Origin: G963556115 sp963675945 | Lineage (GTDB): Bacteria; Planctomycetota; SZUA-567 | Direction of reading: 5' to 3' | DNA length: 64,000 bases | NCBI GenBank assembly: GCA_963675945.1 | Contig: OY780932.1 | Coordinates: 2,852,001 to 2,916,000, forward strand | Part shown: positions 25,347 to 33,573 of the stretch, one piece after another | Layout: each line of letters begins with the position of its first letter | Position numbering within the stretch: position 1 is the first letter of the stretch | The notes under the pieces: model-generated | Databases searched by the model: none | What the model was told of the DNA's origin: nothing | The model's input: only the letters and a program-made list of their open reading frames with translations | Translations under genes and position numbers: made by a program

Positions 25347-25605
25347 TAGTGTTCCCGTCTCCTTTGTGCGAGTCTAATAGTCTGCGTTGAAGGTTATTGA
25401 GATAAAATCAATATTCCAGCTCTTAGTAAAAGTGTTTTGATGATAATAATAATACAGTTTTTTATAATAATTATCAATCTTTACCGCTTGCATATGGCCG
25501 GGAATGGATTAAAATATATATGTTCATATTAGTATATCGATAATAATTGAAAACATCTAGATAATTATTTAACTTTATAATATATATTTGAGTAAAGAGA
25601 TAATA

Positions 25606-26592
25606 ATGCCTTCAGATTCAACTAGAGGTATAATCGCCGCGCTTGATAATGCGAGTATGATCTTAATAATTGCCCATGAGAAGCCTGATGGCGATGCGAT
25701 AGGGTCTTCACTTGCACTGGCAAGGATATTGAATAACAATGGAAAGAAGGCCACTCTTGTCGGATTTGAGCCATTGGCTAGGCGGTATAAATTCCTAGTC
25801 AATGATTATGAGATTATGCCGCCGGATACTGGGCATCTGTCACGGTATGACCTTATGGTTGTCCTGGACTGTGGGGATATTAATCGTGCGGGTGAATTTG
25901 CCCTTTACGCTCAAGGCAGGATACCATTTGTAAATATAGATCATCATCAGTCTAATACCATGTTCGGCAGATATAATTGGGTTGATACGGATTATAGCAG
26001 TACCGGAGAAATGGTGTATCAATTGGCTCAAGAGGCAGGGTATAAAATCCCTGCAAGTGTCGGCGAACCTCTTTGGGTGGCAATAACTACTGATACCGGT
26101 AATTTCAATTACTCCAATACCTCACCGCGTCTCTTGCGATTTGCTGCTGATATCCTAGACCTTGGACTCGATCCGAGCTTGGTACGCAAGGAATTGTATG
26201 AGTGCATTGAGAAAAAAGAGTTAGACTTGCAGCGTTTGATATTGGATAGTATCCATACCTTTGAAGATGGACGGATTGCTATACTCAGCGCGCAGAAGGA
26301 TGACTTTATCGAGACTGGTTGTACGCCGCAGCATCTGCATGATCCGGTAAATATTGGTCTATCCATACTTGGGGTGGAGTTGGCGGCTTTTGTCTATGAG
26401 CAACCATTTGAGGATTCGATTAAAGTAAGCTTACGTTGTTATGCGCCACACAATGTTGCCGCTATTTGCCGCGAATTCGGAGGTGGAGGGCATGAACGGG
26501 CGGCGGGTTGTTCTTTTGTCGGCAAGACTTTGGAGTATGTTATTGAACTTTTACAGAGACGTTTGGGTGAAGCTGTTTGTAGTAGGTATTGA
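25606..26592 (+). CDS. nrnA: DHH-family phosphoesterase (NrnA-like nanoRNase/pAp phosphatase)
   Basis: A 328-residue DHH/DHHA1 protein. HEKPDGDAIGSSLAL (about 20-34), LDCGD, the DHH motif in NIDHHQS and the later TTDTGNF supply the manganese site, and GGGGHERAAGC is the DHHA1 substrate-binding motif near the end. NrnA degrades short RNA oligomers and 3'-phosphoadenosine 5'-phosphate; the latter is the by-product of PAPS-dependent sulfotransferases such as the one possibly encoded at 20186. ATG at 25606 is preferred over TTG at 25588. It is followed after 35 bases by the degenerate receiver gene. Confidence 0.88.
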   Translation: MPSDSTRGIIAALDNASMILIIAHEKPDGDAIGSSLALARILNNNGKKATLVGFEPLARRYKFLVNDYEIMPPDTGHLSRYDLMVVLDCGDINRAGEFALYAQGRIPFVNIDHHQSNTMFGRYNWVDTDYSSTGEMVYQLAQEAGYKIPASVGEPLWVAITTDTGNFNYSNTSPRLLRFAADILDLGLDPSLVRKELYECIEKKELDLQRLILDSIHTFEDGRIAILSAQKDDFIETGCTPQHLHDPVNIGLSILGVELAAFVYEQPFEDSIKVSLRCYAPHNVAAICREFGGGGHERAAGCSFVGKTLEYVIELLQRRLGEAVCSRY

Positions 26593-26627
26593 TAATTATT
26601 GTTTTTTATTTTTTAGGATAAATACAC

Positions 26628-27203
26628 ATGGCATCTAATAAAGAGGAAGCACAAAAGCAGCTTAAAGCCGCGATAAATGCAAAAAAACTGAATATTCCGG
26701 TTGGCAAACGTACCAAAGAAGCAATAAAAGCGGGAGCTGCTTCAACTGTTAAGAAGAAGGTTGTTGCCAAGCAGCGTATTCATCTTGATAAGGCGAAGAC
26801 TCAGATTATTGGCACGGTGCTGATTGTCGAGAGTAACAAGCGTATCGCGGCATTACTCAAGAATATGTTGCATACCTTGCGTTTTGAGTCGGTTATTGCC
26901 CAAAACGGTGATGAGGCGATAAAGGTGCTGAAGCGAGCCAGGGTTATTATGGCATATGTGGCAAAGGATCTGCCGGATATCTCCGGTTTCAATCTTTGTA
27001 CAAAGATTAGAGTTGAGAATAATGGAATTAACATCCCGATTATCATTACTTCGGAATCAACGGATTCGAGTATGAAGGATCAGGCGATTATGGTAGATGC
27101 GAATGATCACCTTTCAACTCCGATCAGTATGGCCGGACTCAAAGCTAGTGTAGTTGATAACTTACTCAATAAAGATAAGAAAAAAGCGGACGACGAAGAA
27201 TAA
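26628..27203 (+). CDS. Degenerate receiver-domain protein with Lys-rich N terminus
   Basis: A 191-residue protein. The first 60 residues are basic and rich in Ala/Lys; residues about 62-182 fold like a response-regulator receiver (VLIVESNKRIAALLKNML, DLPDISGFNLCTKIR). Key positions are lost: the acidic pair is Glu68-Ser69, the phospho-acceptor position before LP is Ala112 and the conserved lysine is Thr164 (LSTPI). It therefore cannot be phosphorylated in the normal way and is a pseudo-receiver, probably acting through protein contacts; the basic arm could bind nucleic acid. No output domain. It follows nrnA by 35 bases and is likely in the same transcript. Confidence 0.7.
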   Translation: MASNKEEAQKQLKAAINAKKLNIPVGKRTKEAIKAGAASTVKKKVVAKQRIHLDKAKTQIIGTVLIVESNKRIAALLKNMLHTLRFESVIAQNGDEAIKVLKRARVIMAYVAKDLPDISGFNLCTKIRVENNGINIPIIITSESTDSSMKDQAIMVDANDHLSTPISMAGLKASVVDNLLNKDKKKADDEE

Positions 27204-27219
27204 TAATATGTGATATGGG

Positions 27220-27268
27220 CTTTGACTTATGACTGCGTATCTCTATTTGAGGTGTAGGCATAAGTCAA
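27220..27268. terminator. Bidirectional hairpin between convergent genes
   Basis: TTTGACTTATG (27220-27230) and CATAAGTCAAA (27258-27268) are perfect 11-bp inverted arms; the 27-base loop can form a further short stem (ATCTC/GAGGT). It fills the 83-base gap between the pseudo-receiver gene and asnS, which converge, and probably ends transcripts from both sides. Confidence 0.6.
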
Positions 27269-27286
27269 ATTACGGACTCTGTTAGG

Positions 27287-28675
27287 TTAGAAATCGGCAT
27301 TGCCGGGCGTTCTGGAGAAAGGTATTACATCTCTGATGTTCTTCATCCCGGTCATAAATTGGATTATACGTTCAAAGCCTAGACCAAACCCGGAGTGGGG
27401 TACGCTGCCATAACGTCTGAGATCCAGATACCACCAGTAATCATCAGGATTGAGACCGAGTTCGGTGATTCTGGTATGGAGTTTTTGGTAGTCGTTTTCA
27501 CGCTCGGAACCACCAATAATCTCACCAATGCGCGGTACTAGCACATCCATGGCTCGTACCGTTTTATTATCTGCATTCAGTTTCATGTAAAAAGCTTTGA
27601 TATCTTTGGGGTAGTCGGTCAGAATTACCGGGCAGCCAAAATGCTTCTCTGTAATATAACGTTCATGCTCACTTTGAAGATCTATGCCCCAGGTGCAGGG
27701 ATAGTTGAAGTCTTCCCCGGATTTTTCCAGAATATTGATTGCTTCTGTATAGGTTATGCGTTTGAATGGGGTCTCGATAACCTGTTTCATTATGAGAGGG
27801 ATGGTGTTGTCGATCATTGTGGCGAAAAAATCCATGTCGTCCGCTGCTGTCTCCAATACATCGGAGAATAGTCGCTTCAAGAATTCTTCGGCCGTATCCA
27901 TATTCTGCTCCAGATCACAGAAGGCCATCTCCGGCTCTACCATCCAGAATTCACTCAGATGCCGGCTGGTATGAGAGTTTTCGGCTCTGAAGGTTGGACC
28001 AAAGGTGTAGATATTTGATAATGCGTGGGCAGCAATCTCTCCCTCCAGCTGTCCGGATACAGTAAGGTGAGCTTGCTTGTTGAAGAAATCTTGGGAGTAG
28101 TCTACTTCTTTTGCCGAATTTAGTGGAATGTTTGACAGGTTAAGCGTGGTTACTTGGAACATCTCTCCTGCACCTTCGCAGTCACTGGCGGTTATAATCG
28201 GGGTATGTAGCCAGATAAAGCCTTTTTCTTGGAAGAAGTTGTGGATGCTTCTGGCGGCAGCGTTGCGGATACGCATTACAGCGCCAAAGGTGTTGGTACG
28301 CATTCGCAGGTGGGCAATCTCCCGCAGGTATTCGAAAGAGTGGCGTTTTTTTTGGAGAGGATAATCCGGCTCAACCTGTCCGGTGCATTCAAGTTTACTA
28401 ACCAGTAATTCATATTTCTGTTTCTTGCCTTGACTCGGCACGATCGCTCCCTGGGCAATAAGGGAACAGCCGGTACCCAGACTTTGAATAGTACTGGAAA
28501 AGTTAGCCAGTTCGGCCGGGCATACCAGTTGCAGATCGGCAAAACAGGAACCGTCGGAGAGGGCTATAAATGAGTCCCCCTTGCTATGTCTGGCACTCTT
28601 TACCCAGCCTTGTACTTCAATAGTGTTGGCTGGTGGTTCAACCAGCGCTAAAATATCTTTTATTCTATATTTCAT
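27287..28675 (-). CDS. asnS: Asparaginyl-tRNA synthetase
   Basis: Class II aminoacyl-tRNA synthetase, about 462 residues. An N-terminal OB-fold anticodon-binding domain (IEVQGWVKSARHSKGDSF) is followed by the catalytic core with FIWLHTPIITASDCEGAGEMF, the motif 2 region FRAENSHTSRHLSEFWMVEPE and motif 3 GFGLGFERII. The ending DVIPFSRTPGNADF is characteristic of AsnRS rather than AspRS. CAGGAGTTAATC precedes the ATG at 28675; a longer in-frame start at 28693 is rejected. The gene overlaps the rluA-like gene by 11 bases, so synthetase, pseudouridine synthase and ThpR form one minus-strand operon of RNA-related functions. Confidence 0.95.
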   Translation of the reverse strand: MKYRIKDILALVEPPANTIEVQGWVKSARHSKGDSFIALSDGSCFADLQLVCPAELANFSSTIQSLGTGCSLIAQGAIVPSQGKKQKYELLVSKLECTGQVEPDYPLQKKRHSFEYLREIAHLRMRTNTFGAVMRIRNAAARSIHNFFQEKGFIWLHTPIITASDCEGAGEMFQVTTLNLSNIPLNSAKEVDYSQDFFNKQAHLTVSGQLEGEIAAHALSNIYTFGPTFRAENSHTSRHLSEFWMVEPEMAFCDLEQNMDTAEEFLKRLFSDVLETAADDMDFFATMIDNTIPLIMKQVIETPFKRITYTEAINILEKSGEDFNYPCTWGIDLQSEHERYITEKHFGCPVILTDYPKDIKAFYMKLNADNKTVRAMDVLVPRIGEIIGGSERENDYQKLHTRITELGLNPDDYWWYLDLRRYGSVPHSGFGLGFERIIQFMTGMKNIRDVIPFSRTPGNADF

Positions 28676-29387
28676 GATTAACTCCTGACTCAAGCAGTTC
28701 TATCCAATTGTCAAATAATACGTTGCAGGTCTGGGTGAGATCCTGGGGGAGAGGGGCGGTAAGGATCTGGTCGGTTTTATCTGGTAGCATTGTGGGCAGA
28801 GTTAGCCTCCAGGCATGGAGCGCCTGGCGTTTTAGGCCGGTCAGTTCCTTGATTTTACGGTTTATATCTCTGTTGCCATATTGATTATCACCGATAATTG
28901 GTCTGCCAAAGGCCTCGGCATGGACACGTATCTGGTGAGTACGGCCTTGTTGGGGAGAAAATACAATCAGGCTGGCCTGCGCAGTTTTATTGCTACAGAG
29001 CACCTTGTATTTGGTCTCAGCTGTGAGTCCGCCACCGCCTTTAATAATCTTTACCGGGTGGTGCCCACCGCTCCACTTGCTCAGATTTCTGCGGATTATA
29101 CCCTCAGGGTTACGGGGAATGCCGTTACAGATGGCCAGATAGAGTTTGGTTGTCTGGCGTTCTTTGAAGAGTTCTTCAAGCTGGGCTAGGGTAGTGGGAT
29201 TCTTGGCAAATACGATTACGCCTGAGGTGTCTCGGTCGAGACGGTGAACCGGCAAGATCGTAGAATTCGTGCTTTGCTGCCTCAACTGCTCAAGCAGAGA
29301 ACTGCCTTTGTTCGAACTTGGTACGCTCTCTATGCCTGCAGGCTTGTTGATAACGAGTATATTGTTGTCCTCGTAAATGTTATCCAT
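28665..29387 (-). CDS. RluA-family pseudouridine synthase
   Basis: A 240-residue pseudouridine synthase that isomerises uridines in rRNA or tRNA. The catalytic aspartate is in VHRLDRDTSGVIVFAK (about 47-62) and RTHQIRVHAEAFGRPIIGD is the second signature. It lacks an N-terminal S4 domain, like RluA/TruC-type members; the target position cannot be deduced. It overlaps both neighbours (asnS by 11 bases, thpR by 8), so translation of the three is coupled. Confidence 0.9.
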   Translation of the reverse strand: MDNIYEDNNILVINKPAGIESVPSSNKGSSLLEQLRQQSTNSTILPVHRLDRDTSGVIVFAKNPTTLAQLEELFKERQTTKLYLAICNGIPRNPEGIIRRNLSKWSGGHHPVKIIKGGGGLTAETKYKVLCSNKTAQASLIVFSPQQGRTHQIRVHAEAFGRPIIGDNQYGNRDINRKIKELTGLKRQALHAWRLTLPTMLPDKTDQILTAPLPQDLTQTCNVLFDNWIELLESGVNHEI

Positions 29388-29949
29388 CTTGAGCTAGCCT
29401 CACTCTATACATTGGGCTATAAATCGCCCCACTCTGTTTGAGTTCGCTCATATAAACGATTACCTCTTCTACATCAGTTATACCGAAATCTATATTATTT
29501 AGATCCGGGAGAATTGTTTCTAGTCTGCAGGCATCCGAGGGTTTCTTAACTCTGCCGAGGGTAATATGCGGCTCATATGGCTTGGCGTCTGGTTGGTAGC
29601 CCAGGGTAGCGCATTTTTCCGTGATAATTCGCTGTAATTCAACTAGTTCCAGAGAACCGAGGGTGCATCCGGCACAGATAATTCGCGGATGGCGGGGATT
29701 AGGCAGTATATTTATAGCTTGAACTTCCACTGCAAAAGCGGAAGGAAAGACCGCCGTATCCGCCAGGAGGGTGAAAATAGCTCTAAGATCATTGGGTTTA
29801 ATATTTCCAAGAAATTTTAGGGTTATATGGAGGTTTTCCGGACTAACCCATTTGATCTCAGGGAATTGGTGTTGGAGATAACTGAGCTCCTGTGATATTT
29901 CCGCAATGACTGCTTGTTCGATTTCGACTCCGATAAATGTACGAACCAT
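29380..29949 (-). CDS. thpR: RNA 2',3'-cyclic phosphodiesterase (ThpR)
   Basis: A 189-residue 2H phosphoesterase with the two diagnostic motifs HITLKFLG (about 46-53) and HITLGRVK (about 130-137). ThpR hydrolyses 2',3'-cyclic phosphates on RNA and ligates 2'-5' in vitro. It is first in the minus-strand operon with the pseudouridine synthase and AsnRS and overlaps the former by eight bases. The 152-base gap upstream separates it from the divergent acetyltransferase gene and must hold both promoters. Confidence 0.9.
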   Translation of the reverse strand: MVRTFIGVEIEQAVIAEISQELSYLQHQFPEIKWVSPENLHITLKFLGNIKPNDLRAIFTLLADTAVFPSAFAVEVQAINILPNPRHPRIICAGCTLGSLELVELQRIITEKCATLGYQPDAKPYEPHITLGRVKKPSDACRLETILPDLNNIDFGITDVEEVIVYMSELKQSGAIYSPMYRVRLAQDG

Positions 29950-30101
29950 GTAATATTCCTTGGTTTTGAGCTTAATTTATAACATTATAACCAATTACGG
30001 GGGTAAGAGAAATAAATATTACGAAAAATATTTATGACATTGCTTTTCAAAGGGTATTAGCTATTATTAATATTCAAATTATTGTGTAAAAAGGATAGAT
30101 A

Positions 30102-30554
30102 ATGATTCGAAAAGCGTGTGTCGCAGATATTGGTGTGATACAGAGACTTACCAAGGAATTTGCGGATAAAAAGCAGATGCTGCCGCTTTCATATGGTGAT
30201 ATTATCGAGCGATTGCGTGATTTTTTGCTGTATATTGATGCGAGTGATCAAGTGATAGGCTGTGTGGCTGCTCATGTCTCATGGGAGGATCTGGTGGAGA
30301 TCCGTTCGCTGGCGGTAAGTGCGGCGTCTCACGGGAAAGGTATTGGGCGAGAACTTGTCTCTGCTGCTATTGCCGATGCCAAGGGGCTTGGAGCTAATAG
30401 TATCTTTACTCTGACCTTTGTTCCTGATTTCTTTGCTAAGCTTGGCTTTACTGAGGTTGAAAGATCAATATTGCCGCATAAGATCTGGCAGGACTGTATG
30501 AAATGTCTGCTCTTTCCTGATTGTGGTGAGACTGCGATGATGCTCAAAATTTGA
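30102..30554 (+). CDS. Short N-acetyltransferase, ArgA-like (GNAT)
   Basis: A 150-residue GNAT enzyme. The acetyl-CoA loop reads VSAASHGKGIGRELV (about 70-84). The C-terminal signature LPHKIWQDCMKCLLFPDCGETAMM with its paired cysteines is the one seen in short, kinase-less N-acetylglutamate synthases, so first-step arginine biosynthesis is the best guess. It stands alone, 79 bases before dinG, with an AAAAAGGATAGATA ribosome site. Other GNAT substrates remain possible. Confidence 0.75.
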   Translation: MIRKACVADIGVIQRLTKEFADKKQMLPLSYGDIIERLRDFLLYIDASDQVIGCVAAHVSWEDLVEIRSLAVSAASHGKGIGRELVSAAIADAKGLGANSIFTLTFVPDFFAKLGFTEVERSILPHKIWQDCMKCLLFPDCGETAMMLKI

Positions 30555-30632
30555 GCTATAACAACTGTTAGTGTTTTTCGGTTTGAGTCCTGCTAAATTT
30601 ATTGATTCAGACGTGTAGATAAAAGGGCCTAA

Positions 30633-33473
30633 ATGTACGATACGGTAGTAGCAATAGATCTAGAGACCACAGGTGCTGATCCGGCCGTTGATCAGATCAT
30701 TGAGATAGGAGCTGCAGTCTTCAAAAATGGTATCGTAACTGCGACTTTTAGTGAATTAGCGAAGAATGAAGTGCCGATGATTCCGCCAATTATCAAGCTT
30801 ACGGGGATAACCCCGGAGATGCTTGAGGATAAGCCTTCAATCGATAGTATCATCGACAAATTTCTTGATTTTCTCCCGGAAGACGCGGTCTGTATCGCTC
30901 ACAACGCAAATTTTGAACGTTCATTTCTGAAAAAAGCGACCAAGAATAACTTTAATAATGTTGTTATTGACACGGTGGGGCTTTCGCGTATCTGTTATCC
31001 AGAACTTGAGAGTCATAGTCTTGCTTGTTTATGCGATTATCTTGAGGTCTCCAATGAATCGGCTCATCGTGCTTTGTCGGATTGCATAACCCTTACCAAG
31101 GTCTGGCAGTATTTGCTGGGACGACTCAACTCTCTACCGCTGCCGGTGGTTGGGGAGATTAATTATTTGTTAGCGGCACACTCTACCAATCCGTATACCG
31201 ACATCTTTCGAAAACTTGAAGCACAGATTATTGAAAAGAACTTCGGGAAGAATGCAAATTCTCTTGCCGGCATCTTCAAGCCCAATGATATTAAAATTCC
31301 AGTATTTGATAATATCAATGATAAATCCGATTGGGTGAAACTAGATCGCAAGAAGGTCGAGTGGGTCTTTGAGAAGGGGGGATTTCTGGAGAAGACCTTT
31401 GCGCAGTTTGAGGTAAGAGCTGGTCAAGTTAAGATGTCAGGAGAGGTGGTAGAGGCGTTTAATAGTTCCAAGCATCTGATGGTAGAAGCGGGTACCGGTA
31501 CGGGTAAGAGTCTTGCGTATCTGGTTCCAGCGGTTATCTGGGCGCGTGAGAATAAGGTTCCGGTAATTATCAGTACCAATACCAAGAACTTGCAGAGTCA
31601 GTTATTTGAAAAGGATATTCCTTTTGTCAAAGAGACATTGGGAATAGACTTTAATGCGGCAATAATCAAAGGTCGGGGAAATTATCTCTGTATTCGTAAG
31701 TTGTTATATGTCCTCAAGCAAGCTGATTATGAACTAGATATTGAAGAACGGTTGCAGATGGTGACGGTTCTGAGCTGGGCCGCCTGGAGCGATACTGGAG
31801 ATATTTCAGAGAATATTGTAACCGGTAGACCGGGTTTTTATAAGACCTGGGCCAAGATGTCGTGTGCAGGAGATGATTGCATGGGCAGGGGTTGCAAGCA
31901 TTACCGGTATTGTTTTCTGTGGAAGGCGAGAGCCAAAGCGATGAATGCTGAAATAGTGGTGGCCAACCACTCTCTGGTGTTTGCGGATATGAATATGCGT
32001 AGTCCGAATCTGCCTCCATATGCGCAGATTGTCTTTGATGAAGCGCATAATTTGGAGGATGCGGCGACCAGCCATTTATCTATTGAGATCTCACCGCTTA
32101 GGGTGGGGGTGATGCTTGGCAGGCTGGTGCATAAGGGACGGCGTAAACAAAGGAGTGGGCTGCTGCCGAGTATCCTGGATAAAATCTTGCATACCAATCT
32201 TGAAGAGGAGTTCAAAGGAAGGATAGTAGATAATTTGCAGCAACTACCGGATGTCTTTGATAATGCTGAGGCGGCGGTGGAGATCTTTTTTTCAGAGATA
32301 GATCAGATTCGCCGAAAGGCTGGAACACTCGGTTCACTACGTTTCTTTGGCGAGAGGATGGATAAGACTCTGTGGGAGCAGGTATATCTGGCTCAGAAGG
32401 AGTTGTTGACCTTGTTCGCCAAAATTATGCATGCACTGGATAATTTGGTTGATGATTTGAAAGAGATTGAGGAAGGCTTACTGGATTACAGCCGAGAGTT
32501 TATCCGCGATCTTGAGTTCTCTTCCTTGACTCTGAAGGAGTTCTCTGAGGATCTGGTCTTTACCCTCAATGCAGATAATTCAGACTATGTCTATTGGATT
32601 GAGAAGTTATCCAATAAACCTTCCAATGTCAAAGTTGTTGCTGCTCCGATAGAGGTGGGGGCGTTGCTGTATGACCAGCTGTATTCGCACAAAAGGAGCG
32701 TTGTCTTTGCATCTGCAACTTTGTCAGTACGGGGTAAATTTGATTATATCAAGAAGCGGATAGGAATCAATCTGATACCCAAAGAGCAGTATACGGATTT
32801 TGATGCGGGTTCACCCTTTGATTTTCCGCGGCAATGTCTGGTAATGGTGCCGTCATTCTTGCCTGAACCCGGCGAGAAGGGCAAGGATTATGCGGCAGAT
32901 CTGGCATATATGTTGTCTGATGTCTTCAGAGATACCCGGGGTAGGGCGATGTCTTTGTATACGAGTTATGATATGTTGAAGAAATCCTATGATATCATGA
33001 ATGAAGAGTTGCTTGGTGATGGAATTGAGATTTTGGCGCAGGGTATGAGTGGGTCAAGAAAGAATATTACCTCTATCTTTAAGCAGGATATACACTCGGT
33101 GCTGTTGGGAACCCATTCATTCTGGGAGGGGGTTGACGTTGTGGGGGAGGCGTTGTCGTGTCTGTCAATTGCTAGGCTGCCGTTTGCGGTCTTTACTGAA
33201 CCTCTTGTCGAAGCCCGTTGTCAGAAGATTGAAGCAGAGGGAGGCAATGCTTTTATCCATTATTCCATACCGAATGCGATAATCAAGTTCAGGCAGGGAT
33301 TTGGGCGTCTTATTCGGCATAAGGGAGATCGGGGCGTAGTAATTATTGCTGATCGGAGAATTATTACTAAACGTTACGGCAAGACCTTCAAAGACTCACT
33401 CCCATGTGAGACCTATACTTACGACAGTAAGGAGAAGATGTTGCAGGACATTCATAATTTCTTAGGTTTGTAG
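30633..33473 (+). CDS. dinG: DinG-type helicase fused to DnaQ-like exonuclease
   Basis: A 946-residue protein with the Bacillus DinG-type layout. The N-terminal DnaQ-like domain (1-165) shows Exo I AIDLETTG, Exo II AHNANFER and Exo III HRALSDC; the Exo II aspartate is replaced by glutamate. The XPD-like helicase follows with Walker A AGTGTGKS (about 288-295), four cysteines (CAGDDCMGRGC..YC, about 411-428) that usually hold an iron-sulfur cluster, the DEAH box near 468 and the C-terminal GFGRLIRHKGDRG. It should unwind or digest damaged or hybrid nucleic acids. It converges with the first P-type ATPase gene across a 20-bp hairpin. Confidence 0.88.
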   Translation: MYDTVVAIDLETTGADPAVDQIIEIGAAVFKNGIVTATFSELAKNEVPMIPPIIKLTGITPEMLEDKPSIDSIIDKFLDFLPEDAVCIAHNANFERSFLKKATKNNFNNVVIDTVGLSRICYPELESHSLACLCDYLEVSNESAHRALSDCITLTKVWQYLLGRLNSLPLPVVGEINYLLAAHSTNPYTDIFRKLEAQIIEKNFGKNANSLAGIFKPNDIKIPVFDNINDKSDWVKLDRKKVEWVFEKGGFLEKTFAQFEVRAGQVKMSGEVVEAFNSSKHLMVEAGTGTGKSLAYLVPAVIWARENKVPVIISTNTKNLQSQLFEKDIPFVKETLGIDFNAAIIKGRGNYLCIRKLLYVLKQADYELDIEERLQMVTVLSWAAWSDTGDISENIVTGRPGFYKTWAKMSCAGDDCMGRGCKHYRYCFLWKARAKAMNAEIVVANHSLVFADMNMRSPNLPPYAQIVFDEAHNLEDAATSHLSIEISPLRVGVMLGRLVHKGRRKQRSGLLPSILDKILHTNLEEEFKGRIVDNLQQLPDVFDNAEAAVEIFFSEIDQIRRKAGTLGSLRFFGERMDKTLWEQVYLAQKELLTLFAKIMHALDNLVDDLKEIEEGLLDYSREFIRDLEFSSLTLKEFSEDLVFTLNADNSDYVYWIEKLSNKPSNVKVVAAPIEVGALLYDQLYSHKRSVVFASATLSVRGKFDYIKKRIGINLIPKEQYTDFDAGSPFDFPRQCLVMVPSFLPEPGEKGKDYAADLAYMLSDVFRDTRGRAMSLYTSYDMLKKSYDIMNEELLGDGIEILAQGMSGSRKNITSIFKQDIHSVLLGTHSFWEGVDVVGEALSCLSIARLPFAVFTEPLVEARCQKIEAEGGNAFIHYSIPNAIIKFRQGFGRLIRHKGDRGVVIIADRRIITKRYGKTFKDSLPCETYTYDSKEKMLQDIHNFLGL

Positions 33474-33510
33474 AAGAGAGTTTTTATTGGTAAGTTGGAT
33501 TAAGCTAGTG

Positions 33511-33554
33511 GAAACATTATAGGCTTGCCCTTTGGGGCAAGCCTATAATGTTTC
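33511..33554. terminator. 20-bp perfect hairpin between dinG and the first P-ATPase gene
   Basis: The 20 bases at 33511-33530 are the exact reverse complement of 33535-33554, with a four-base TTTG loop. It lies between two converging stops and likely ends both transcripts although no T-run flanks it. Its core AGGCTTGCC/GGCAAGCCT is the same as that of the terminator of the paralogous ATPase at 36518-36542. Confidence 0.75.
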
Positions 33555-33573
33555 GCTTTGAGACTTATACTAT

